Assembly (NCBI GenBank): GCA_005881995.1
Contig: VBHV01000078.1
Coordinates: 1-5,044, forward strand
From: Chloroflexota bacterium
Lineage (GTDB): Bacteria > Chloroflexota > Ktedonobacteria > Ktedonobacterales > Ktedonobacteraceae
Direction: 5' to 3'
Length of the DNA: 5,044 nt
Shown: piece after piece, positions 1-5,044 of the stretch
Layout of the letters: every line of letters begins with the position of its first letter
How positions within the stretch are numbered: the stretch's first letter is position 1
Notes under the pieces: generated by a model
Told to the model about the DNA's origin: nothing
Seen by the model: the letters and a program-made list of their open reading frames with translations, nothing else
Database searches by the model: none
Translations under genes and position numbers: made by a program

Positions 1-500
1 TCTCCCTGCGCGGTCAGCGCCTTATGTACTTCTGCGGCGATGAAACGCGGCATCAGGCGATCCAGCATGCGGCCAACCACGCCACTGATGGCAAGCGCAA
101 TCATGCCATAGAGCGCGTAGGTTCCGGTGCGCGCGTTGAAATTCCCAAACGAATGCAGGAACAGAAACACCAGCCCTGCAAGCGCAAAACACACATGCCA
201 TTGCAGCGAGGCGTGCAGTTGACCAATTGCGCGCCCTTTGTGCGAGCGGCGCCGGCGGCTAAACAGTATCCCGGCAAGCACCACAAACAGTGTACCCACA
301 ATAGCATAGCCATAGCCGGCAATGCTGTCAGGGGATGCATCATCGCTATTCCGCGAATACCAGATGTAAAAGGCGATGCCCGCACCGATCACAATAAACG
401 TGACGAGCAGGCGTACAACCTGGCTACAGCCTCCATTGAAAGAAAACCAGGAATAGCCAGTTTCACCTTTGTCCTCTTCGCGTTGATTCCTCCCGATCAC
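1..500 (-). CDS. Membrane protein with possible heme-b ligands, partial (C-terminus beyond left edge)
   Basis: I do not recognise a named family with certainty. The GTG start at 500 overlaps the ferredoxin stop (GTGA) and follows a strong ribosome-binding site; the frame then stays open for 166 codons to the window edge. Hydrophobic segments lie near residues 28-48, 60-80, 101-118 and 127-143. An Arg-rich loop (RRRR at 82-85, then SHKGR) probably faces the cytoplasm. The third helix has H102 and H116, thirteen residues apart, the spacing by which one helix of b-type cytochromes ligates two stacked hemes; H96 is just before it. The following segment (LHSFGNF, then an SGVVGR motif) resembles membrane heme proteins found beside flavin/iron-sulfur reductases. 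Partner histidines would have to lie in the missing part. Translational coupling to the ferredoxin suggests it is that protein's membrane partner. The coding call is firm; the heme role is inference. Confidence 0.8.
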   Translation of the reverse strand, partial: MIGRNQREEDKGETGYSWFSFNGGCSQVVRLLVTFIVIGAGIAFYIWYSRNSDDASPDSIAGYGYAIVGTLFVVLAGILFSRRRRSHKGRAIGQLHASLQWHVCFALAGLVFLFLHSFGNFNARTGTYALYGMIALAISGVVGRMLDRLMPRFIAAEVHKALTAQG

Positions 501-817
501 GCTTCCTCCCATCCAGAGCGCAGCAGGCTAACTTTGAGCCACATCATCATCGCGTCACGGTGCAATCCTACAGGGCAGGGTGCGACACATGCCCCGCATT
601 GGTAACATGCCCGGGCGAAACGCGCTACAGGTACGGAGATAGGCCCGGAAAACGTTTCCCGGTTCAATACATCTATCGTAATGGGTTCCGCCAGCGCGGG
701 ACAGGCGAGAAGACATTCGTTACAGCCAATACAGGCGTGTAATTCCTGCGCGACCTGCGGCCCGGTTTTGTGCAATAAGACCGGGATGTTGGAACCCCCT
801 GTTACTCCTCTTTTCAA
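497..817 (-). CDS. Small ferredoxin with two [4Fe-4S] cluster motifs
   Basis: A 106-residue protein with two complete cluster motifs of the form CX2CX2CX3CP: C29, C32, C35, C39 and C71, C74, C77, C81, each last Cys followed by Pro. This is the dicluster arrangement of small electron-transfer subunits such as HdrC- or GlpC-like proteins, so it probably passes electrons between the flavoprotein upstream and the membrane protein downstream. In simple dicluster ferredoxins the fourth Cys of each motif ligates the other cluster. The roughly 30 residues between motifs are longer than in clostridial ferredoxins. There is no signal peptide, so it is probably cytoplasmic; the C-terminal stretch 89-99 is Met/Leu/Val-rich and could touch a membrane partner. 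The start is uncertain: the only plausible one is TTG at 817, with a weak purine-rich stretch ahead of it and an AGAGGAG just inside the gene. It shares the reading frame of the oxidoreductase, separated only by TAA and one codon. Confidence 0.88.
   Translation of the reverse strand: MKRGVTGGSNIPVLLHKTGPQVAQELHACIGCNECLLACPALAEPITIDVLNRETFSGPISVPVARFARACYQCGACVAPCPVGLHRDAMMMWLKVSLLRSGWEEA
503..510 (-). promoter_or_regulatory. Ribosome-binding site of the membrane protein
   Basis: GGGAGGAA on the minus strand lies two bases from the GTG at 500, inside the final codons of the ferredoxin gene. Its AGG core is at workable spacing. It fixes the GTG as the start, and there is no in-frame ATG before the first hydrophobic segment. 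Confidence 0.6.
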
Positions 818-820
818 GAC

Positions 821-2887
821 TTAGCGGCCTTTCTTCACGGTCGGGAATTTGTCACTATACGACCACAGGCTGCTCGATGGATATCTCCCCCCGCTTTCCC
901 CTGGTCGACCAGGCTGGCGTTTCTTTGATTTCGAGAGCAAAGGACCCTTAAATTGTCCCTGCAGCGCGCGCTGGCTGCCCGTATTGCCCCTCGCGCCCGT
1001 GGACGGGACATCTTGTTCTGCTTCCCTGGCTTTGCTGGCTGGCGTGGAGGACAAGCGCGAGGCCCCCACATACGACCATAAGCTGCCGGACGGTCTCCGC
1101 GCTAGCGGTGCAGGCGCGGGCTGCATCAGAATGGTGGACTCCACGACGTGCGGCTTTTTCGGTATGGCATTGCTCTTACTCCGCTTCTCTTCCCGCACAT
1201 TCTGCTGTTGGAAATGCTCTAAATTGATAGGGGTAGTCACAAAGGGATCGGCAAAAAGCTGCAGGTCTTCACCGGTATTGCGCGTGACAGCAGATGATGC
1301 AGTCAGCGGACCTGTATCCGGCAGAGGGCGACCGCCAGGATCACCTTCTCGCGCAAACTGAAGCTGCGCCTGCAATGCAGTCTGATCGCGCGTGGCAATG
1401 TTCTCACTTACTGCCGCGGATTGCCCGTCCACATCAGGCAACTTTCTTGTGGTCAGCGCGCGCGGCATTGGGTCCATATTCCGACTGCCAGACCCCCAGA
1501 CGGACTGCGTCCTAGCCTGCGGCTCCAGGTTGTTGGGCAGTCGGAAAGGCATAAAATCGGCAGGCCTGGGTAGTTTTCCGGTTGTCACCATACGCTGCGC
1601 CGCGTTGGTGCGCTGGCGCGAGAAATATTTGCGCGCATCAAATGTGCCCTTGAGCAGCGCCTTCTTGATATCGCGAATCGAGAGTCCCTCGTCGATAATA
1701 CGCTTGATCGCGAGGCTATCAGGCTGCGCCGGGCCGAGTGACAGGTAACCAACCAGCCGATCATCGATTACACATATGCGCCGGTAGCTCCCTCTGCTGC
1801 TGTCTGTCAGGGTGGTGATCGTATCTTGCCATTGCAGGACATTGCCAACCGTGAGCATCAACAAATCGCCCAGGCGCGTGGCATGCCAGGGTACGCCAAA
1901 GCCTTCTTCACGTGGCGCGCCCGTCATGGATGCCGCCGCCATGCGTCCCTGCAGGACGGCAGCATACCACTGTGCCCTCGGCGTATATATGCCCGTCTGT
2001 GGGTCTAGAATGGCCGCAACGTCACCGGCAGCATAAATATGTGGCACGTTGGTGCGCAGTTGGTCGTCAACCAGTATCCCCTGCTTGTGCTTCATAGGCA
2101 CATCGCAGTGTCTCGCCAGCGAAGTGACCGGCGCGGTACCTGTGCAGGCCAGGACTAGCTGGCAGGGCAATAGCTGCTGTTGATTCGTGACCACCCCGGC
2201 CACCCCGCCAACCCTCCCCACAATTCCCACCGCCTCGGTTTCGGTGTACACCATCGCACCCGCGTGCTGGACCGCTTCAAGCACCATGCTGGATGCCGGT
2301 TGATCAAGCATACGGGGCAGAAAAGTGGCGCTGCGAATCAGCCAGTGAACGCGAATACCCAGGTACAACATCCCCATCACCGTCTCGATGGCGTGCGCGC
2401 CTCCACCAATCACCACCACTTCCTCAACCTCGCTCAGTCTCCGTCGCAGGTCGAGATAGTCATTCAGGCGATGCAGGGAAAGTACACCATCAAAATTTCG
2501 CCCCGGCAGGTTAGCGGGCAGACCACTCGGGGCGCTGCCCGTCGCAATGAGCAAGTCCCCATAGCCAAAACCGCGACCACCCCTCAGTTGAATATACTTG
2601 CCCTGCGCGTTAATCTCCTCGACGCGCGCATTAATAACGTGGATAAGCTGTGCGCGCTCGGTGCCTGCAGGATAAGCCAGCAGTTGCTCGCGATTGAGTT
2701 TCCCGATGGCGAATTGTTTGAGCGCGGGTGTATTGATGGTGGGATGACTCTGCTCCGTTATCATGATGATACGCTTGTCGGGCGCAAGACGCCGCGCATC
2801 TACAGCAGCGGTCAGCCCGGCAATACCATTGCCAACAATCACAATATCTGCGCTATCAACACTATTCACTCTATCGAGTTTTGTCAT
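821..2887 (-). CDS. FAD-dependent NAD(P)H oxidoreductase (NirB-N-terminal/rubredoxin-reductase fold) with long disordered tail
   Basis: A 688-residue flavoprotein. Residues 15-24 form the FAD dinucleotide fold (VGNGIAG) with E45 ending its second strand; 113-119 is the ATG motif (LIATGSA); 158-168 is the NAD(P)H fold (GGGAHAIE); 284-291 is the second FAD motif (IYAAGDVA). GxGxxA and R185 at the end of the following strand hint at NADPH rather than NADH. Residues 330-428 resemble the small domain after the reductase core in NirB-like proteins. The active-site Cys of CoA-disulfide reductases is missing (the region reads HPTINTPALKQF) and there is no CXXC pair, so electrons probably leave to a separate acceptor, most simply the ferredoxin encoded next. 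Residues 429-688 are rich in Pro, Ser, Arg, Gln and Ala and look disordered; they contain two RxxTTxKLP and two RxPSxSLWSY repeats and end strongly basic. The usual family length is near 400-450, so the tail is an extension. The ATG at 2887 has a good ribosome-binding site. Physiological substrate unknown. Confidence 0.93.
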   Translation of the reverse strand: MTKLDRVNSVDSADIVIVGNGIAGLTAAVDARRLAPDKRIIMITEQSHPTINTPALKQFAIGKLNREQLLAYPAGTERAQLIHVINARVEEINAQGKYIQLRGGRGFGYGDLLIATGSAPSGLPANLPGRNFDGVLSLHRLNDYLDLRRRLSEVEEVVVIGGGAHAIETVMGMLYLGIRVHWLIRSATFLPRMLDQPASSMVLEAVQHAGAMVYTETEAVGIVGRVGGVAGVVTNQQQLLPCQLVLACTGTAPVTSLARHCDVPMKHKQGILVDDQLRTNVPHIYAAGDVAAILDPQTGIYTPRAQWYAAVLQGRMAAASMTGAPREEGFGVPWHATRLGDLLMLTVGNVLQWQDTITTLTDSSRGSYRRICVIDDRLVGYLSLGPAQPDSLAIKRIIDEGLSIRDIKKALLKGTFDARKYFSRQRTNAAQRMVTTGKLPRPADFMPFRLPNNLEPQARTQSVWGSGSRNMDPMPRALTTRKLPDVDGQSAAVSENIATRDQTALQAQLQFAREGDPGGRPLPDTGPLTASSAVTRNTGEDLQLFADPFVTTPINLEHFQQQNVREEKRSKSNAIPKKPHVVESTILMQPAPAPLARRPSGSLWSYVGASRLSSTPASKAREAEQDVPSTGARGNTGSQRALQGQFKGPLLSKSKKRQPGRPGESGGRYPSSSLWSYSDKFPTVKKGR
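857..1084 (-). repeat. Duplicated RxPSxSLWSY motif in the oxidoreductase tail
   Basis: Residues 597-606 and 668-677 share Arg-x-Pro-Ser-x-Ser-Leu-Trp-Ser-Tyr. The core SLWSY codons lie at 1070-1084 and 857-871 and differ at two synonymous positions. These are the only such aromatic clusters in an otherwise Pro/Ser/Arg-rich tail, so they may be short binding motifs. The span given covers both core copies and the sequence between them. Confidence 0.6.
1436..1594 (-). repeat. Duplicated RxxTTxKLP motif at the start of the oxidoreductase tail
   Basis: Residues 432-440 (RMVTTGKLP, 1568-1594) and 476-484 (RALTTRKLP, 1436-1462) match at R, T, T, K, L and P and are 44 residues apart. The DNA of the copies is clearly diverged, so the match is at protein level. 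It could be an old duplication or a chance match in biased sequence. Confidence 0.4.
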
Positions 2888-2895
2888 TCCACAAG

Positions 2896-2904
2896 CCTTT
2901 TCCT
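2896..2904 (-). promoter_or_regulatory. Ribosome-binding site of the oxidoreductase
   Basis: AGGAAAAGG on the minus strand ends eight bases before the ATG at 2887. It lies in the 28-base gap after the small protein gene. This short gap contains no terminator-like hairpin, which supports cotranscription. Confidence 0.55.
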
Positions 2905-2915
2905 AGGGGCGGAAT

Positions 2916-3251
2916 CTAATCCACATCCAATACCATCAAGCTTTTGTTTGGTCCCTGGATGTAATACACATCGGTATGGGCTTTCTCATGCATATGACGC
3001 TGCAAATGCCCCAGGGACCCGCGGCACTGGGCTTCGCATCGAAATGAGAGGCGCTGCCCCGCGGCGGTTTCCAGGATAAAATTCTTCCCTGGCCCGATGG
3101 CAACTATTTTGCCATCAGCGTGCGAAACATTCGTGCCATGCGCGAACACCGGACCAAGCAGCGCCACCGCGCCAATGCTTACCAACGCTATGCTGCCAAT
3201 GAGCAATAACACGAAGATGGCAGCGGTAATGCGAGGAAAGATCGATGGCAT
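2916..3251 (-). CDS. Small membrane-anchored or exported protein with Cys/His-containing domain, unknown function
   Basis: I do not recognise the family. From the ATG at 3251 it is 111 residues: a short N-terminus (MPSIFPR), one strongly hydrophobic segment (about residues 10-37) ending in VFAHG, which could be a signal peptide or an anchor, then a domain of about 75 residues predicted outside the membrane. That domain looks beta-rich at first, has two Cys in an FRCEAQC context (CX3C), then a His-rich helix-like stretch with four His in HLQRHMHEKAH, and ends in an MVLDVD strand. The Cys and His could bind a metal or heme, or the Cys could form a disulfide. The frame is open to an earlier ATG at 3356, giving 146 residues, but the extra 35 residues are AT-rich, acidic and cross a set of 10-base repeats, and neither ATG has a clear ribosome-binding site. 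I prefer the short form because it places the hydrophobic segment at the N-terminus. It ends 28 bases before the oxidoreductase, so it probably belongs to the same operon. Confidence 0.7.
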   Translation of the reverse strand: MPSIFPRITAAIFVLLLIGSIALVSIGAVALLGPVFAHGTNVSHADGKIVAIGPGKNFILETAAGQRLSFRCEAQCRGSLGHLQRHMHEKAHTDVYYIQGPNKSLMVLDVD

Positions 3252-3428
3252 TAAGCCGTTTCTAGGGTCTTCCACTGTGTTCTCTATCTCTAACGATACA
3301 TCTAGATACACTTTGATACCTACACATTGTATATCGATGTATTGCTCTTCCCGCATGCTTTCGCGGAAATTAGCCAGAATGTCTCACATAGAGGAGTGGA
3401 ACCTCAACCTGAAATCCCAGGTAAAAGG
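3252..3428. promoter_or_regulatory. Spacer between the two-component genes and the redox operon; probable promoter region
   Basis: This is the only sizeable gap between genes. The part near 3285-3345 is visibly more AT-rich than the flanking genes, as promoter DNA often is. On the minus strand there is a TACAAT (3326-3331) resembling a -10 box, but no good -35 box 16-18 bases upstream, so I do not assign a promoter position. No hairpin followed by a T run is present after the response regulator stop, so readthrough from the kinase/regulator pair is also possible. Confidence 0.35.
3295..3320. repeat. Three GATAC(A/C) direct repeats with exact 10-base period
   Basis: GATACA begins at 3295, GATACA at 3305 and GATACC at 3315, so the same face of the helix is presented three times. 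Spacers are four bases (TCTA, CTTT). The first two copies overlap an ATCTAGAT palindrome (3299-3308 region). Direct repeats with a 10-11-base period are typical of OmpR/PhoB-type regulator sites, whereas NarL-type regulators usually use inverted heptamers. Regulatory function is inference. Confidence 0.45.
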
Positions 3429-4127
3429 TCAGGAGCGGAGCGTAATCAGGCCCTTCTGGGCGGCCAGGGAGACGGCTTCGGTGCGATTGGTCGCGCCAAG
3501 TTTGCCCATGATGGAGCTAACATGAAATTTGGCGGTTCGTTCGCTGATGGTAAGATGAGCGGCGATTTCTTTGTTGGGCATGCCCTGCGCCAGCAGCGCC
3601 AGCACTTCGATTTCACGCTCGGTGAGCGCTTCATACATTACCGGTTGCTCGGTAGAGGAGAGCCCTCTCTGCTGACCCATATGTCTCAGCAATTTGGAGG
3701 CGATCACCGGTTGGAGCAATGAGCCTCCTTGCATGGTGACACGAATAGCATTGAAAATCTCTTCGCGGGGCGCGCCTTTGAGCAAGTAGCCATTCGCCCC
3801 GGCTTCAAGAGCCGCGATGATGCGTTCATCATTGTCAAAGGCGGTGAAGACGATGATACGTGGGCATGATTGTTTACCGTTGAGTGGACCCTGGCGGAAC
3901 TGCTGGTGCAAACGACGAATAGTTTCAACCCCGTCTATGACAGGCATTTCAAGATCGAGCAGCAGGATATCGGGTGCCAATTCCAGGGCCAGGCGCAGCG
4001 CTTCCTCTCCATTAGCGGCTTGCTGAGGCGTCCCAACCACTTCGAAGTCGGGCTGCGTTTCCAGCACAGCACGCAGTCCTTCACGCACAATAGGATGATC
4101 GTCAGCAAGCAAGATGCGAATTATCAT
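3429..4127 (-). CDS. NarL/LuxR-family response regulator
   Basis: A 232-residue two-domain regulator. The N-terminal receiver has the acidic pair D9-D10, phosphoacceptor D58 (LLLDLEMP), T95 and K117. The C-terminal LuxR-type helix-turn-helix covers about 166-228, with LTEREIEVL, NKEIA, a recognition helix around ISERTAKFHV, and KLGATNRTEAV. It should be phosphorylated by the kinase encoded just upstream and then bind DNA as a dimer. Two short insertions stand out against typical NarL receivers: about five residues near 33-38 (TPQQAA before NGEEAL), and about ten near 77-88 between helix 3 and strand 4. GTG at 4136 is an alternative start overlapping the kinase stop (235 residues), but AAGAGGGG is only next to that GTG and eight bases before the ATG at 4127, so I chose the ATG. 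Target genes are unknown; the adjacent redox operon is a candidate. Confidence 0.95.
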   Translation of the reverse strand: MIIRILLADDHPIVREGLRAVLETQPDFEVVGTPQQAANGEEALRLALELAPDILLLDLEMPVIDGVETIRRLHQQFRQGPLNGKQSCPRIIVFTAFDNDERIIAALEAGANGYLLKGAPREEIFNAIRVTMQGGSLLQPVIASKLLRHMGQQRGLSSTEQPVMYEALTEREIEVLALLAQGMPNKEIAAHLTISERTAKFHVSSIMGKLGATNRTEAVSLAAQKGLITLRS

Positions 4128-4132
4128 ATGCT

Positions 4133-5044
4133 TCACCCCTCTTCCAGGGGAACACAGACGGAAAGACAGGTACCGTCACCCGGCTCTCTTGAAATGCACA
4201 GCACGCCTCCCAACAATTTGACGCGCTCACTGATACCCGTGAGGCCGAAATGACCTGAGCTTGTCCTGGATGCCTGCGCAGCCTGTGTCACTTCATCAGG
4301 GTGAAAACCAATGCCATCGTCCTGCACCGTGAGATAGACTTCGCCATCCTCAATCGCCAGGGTCAGCGAGATATGTTGAGGTTGAGCATGCTTGTACGCG
4401 TTCGACAGCGCTTCCTGCGCGATACGATAGAGAGCCGTTTCCAGTCGCTGCGGCAAGGTTGGAAAATCCGGGGTCGGCGTGTAGTGATACTCGATTTCAA
4501 TCGCTTCCTGGGTCGTCTCCCGCACAAGCGCAGCCAGGGCTTCGGGCAGAGTATGATCCTGCAAAGGCGCGGCGCGCAGATCGATCATTGAGCGGCGCGC
4601 CTCTTCCAGATTGGCGCGTGCCAGGCTAAGCGCCCGGCGAATAGCCTCCCCGGCGCGTTCCGGGCGTGATGTGACGAGCGCATCAGCCGTTTCGAGCTGC
4701 AAAGTGATGGCGGTCAATCCCTGGGCCAGCGTATCATGAATCTCACGCGCCAGGCGATTGCGCTCTTCGATGGTCGCCAGGCGCGCCGCCGCCCGCGTAT
4801 GCTCGGCAGAGAGACGGGCGCGTTGAATGGCAAGCCCAATCTGGTCGCCAATAATGTGCAGGAGCTGCAGTTCTTCCTCTTCGAGTTCGCGCCAATCCTC
4901 GCTGGCCACATTCAGCACGCCAATTGGCGTTTCGCTGGCATAAATGGGCACACTGGCATGGAAGCGCAATCCCAGCGACGACGGGTCTTTGTCGCGTTCC
5001 GCATTCTTCAAACGACTGCAGCGCAGCACGTTGATATTGGCCGC
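4133..5044 (-). CDS. GAF-domain sensor histidine kinase (HisKA_3/HATPase_c), partial (N-terminus beyond right edge)
   Basis: The frame runs open to the right edge, giving the last 303 residues. The GTG at 5029 is internal, since the GAF domain is already under way there. Residues 1-78 of the fragment are the C-terminal half of a GAF domain (ANINVLRC, then FHASVPI and IGVLNVAS). A short coiled linker leads to the HisKA_3 phosphoacceptor segment EERNRLAREIHDTLAQGL with phospho-His H103 (codon 4736-4738). The HATPase_c domain follows: N box around EALSNAYKHA (211-220), G1 box DDGIGF (242-247) and G2 box GHFGLTGISERV (264-275). All key residues are present, so the kinase should be active on the response regulator a few bases downstream. 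No membrane segment appears in this part; the signal is unknown. C9 in the RCSRL stretch of the GAF domain is worth noting, but a redox role is not shown. Confidence 0.95.
   Translation of the reverse strand, partial: AANINVLRCSRLKNAERDKDPSSLGLRFHASVPIYASETPIGVLNVASEDWRELEEEELQLLHIIGDQIGLAIQRARLSAEHTRAAARLATIEERNRLAREIHDTLAQGLTAITLQLETADALVTSRPERAGEAIRRALSLARANLEEARRSMIDLRAAPLQDHTLPEALAALVRETTQEAIEIEYHYTPTPDFPTLPQRLETALYRIAQEALSNAYKHAQPQHISLTLAIEDGEVYLTVQDDGIGFHPDEVTQAAQASRTSSGHFGLTGISERVKLLGGVLCISREPGDGTCLSVCVPLEEG
4136..4143 (-). promoter_or_regulatory. Ribosome-binding site of the response regulator
   Basis: AAGAGGGG on the minus strand lies within the last kinase codons (EEG), eight bases before the ATG at 4127. 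It decides for that ATG over the GTG at 4136, and makes regulator translation likely to depend on ribosomes finishing the kinase. Confidence 0.55.

Noticed and set aside
101..385. 94-codon minus-strand frame rich in Cys and Met
   Set aside because: It is a shifted frame of the membrane protein, whose own frame starts at GTG 500 with a strong ribosome-binding site and runs to the edge.
24..605. 193-codon open frame on the plus strand
   Set aside because: Antisense to the membrane protein and ferredoxin, both with clear motifs or hydrophobic segments; the translation has no such structure.
2180..3079. 299-codon open frame on the plus strand
   Set aside because: It lies antisense to the oxidoreductase, whose FAD and NAD(P)H motifs are unmistakable, and its translation has no recognisable domain and the His/Asn/Arg-rich look of an antisense shadow.
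3326..3331. TACAAT as a -10 promoter box on the minus strand
   Set aside because: No acceptable -35 hexamer at 16-18 bases upstream and no extended -10; AT-rich DNA yields such matches by chance.
3380..3428. Possible terminator after the response regulator (ACCTG/CAGGT and GAGG/CCTC hairpins)
   Set aside because: Stems are only four to five base pairs and no T run follows on the minus strand.
4133..5029. GTG at 5029 as the kinase start
   Set aside because: The frame is open upstream to the window edge and a start here would truncate the GAF domain.

Overview
The window holds six genes, all on the minus strand and tightly packed. In order of transcription (right to left) they are a sensor histidine kinase (cut by the right edge), a NarL/LuxR-type response regulator, a small membrane-anchored or exported protein, an FAD/NAD(P)H oxidoreductase with a long unusual tail, a small two-cluster ferredoxin, and a membrane protein with possible heme-b ligands (cut by the left edge). 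I see no tRNA, rRNA, CRISPR array, insertion sequence or convincing terminator. Base composition is moderately GC-rich by eye. Protein style, a GAF/HisKA_3 kinase with a NarL-type partner and an NirB-like reductase with a long disordered tail, recalls Chloroflexota, perhaps Ktedonobacteria. That placement is an impression from family resemblance, not a search result.

Right part (3429-5044): a two-component system. The kinase stop and regulator start are only a few bases apart, and the regulator's ribosome-binding site lies inside the last kinase codons, so the pair is translationally linked. The kinase fragment has the end of a GAF domain, a HisKA_3 dimerisation/phosphoacceptor segment and an HATPase_c domain.

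Middle (3252-3428): a 177-base spacer, partly AT-rich, that carries three GATAC repeats at exactly 10-base spacing. It is the only real gap in the window and the natural place for a promoter or operator for the four genes downstream.

Left part (1-3251): a probable redox operon. The small protein has one N-terminal hydrophobic segment and a Cys/His-containing domain predicted outside the membrane. The oxidoreductase has complete FAD and NAD(P)H motifs followed by about 260 residues of low-complexity tail with two pairs of short degenerate repeats. The ferredoxin follows in the same reading frame after a single TAA and has two CX2CX2CX3CP motifs. The membrane protein overlaps the ferredoxin stop (GTGA) and has His-x13-His in one hydrophobic helix, the spacing used for stacked heme b. 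Read together, the left genes look like a chain from NAD(P)H through FAD and two [4Fe-4S] clusters to a membrane heme protein. Each motif is visible in the sequence; the chain itself is inferred from motifs and gene order. Control of this operon by the adjacent two-component system is possible but not shown.
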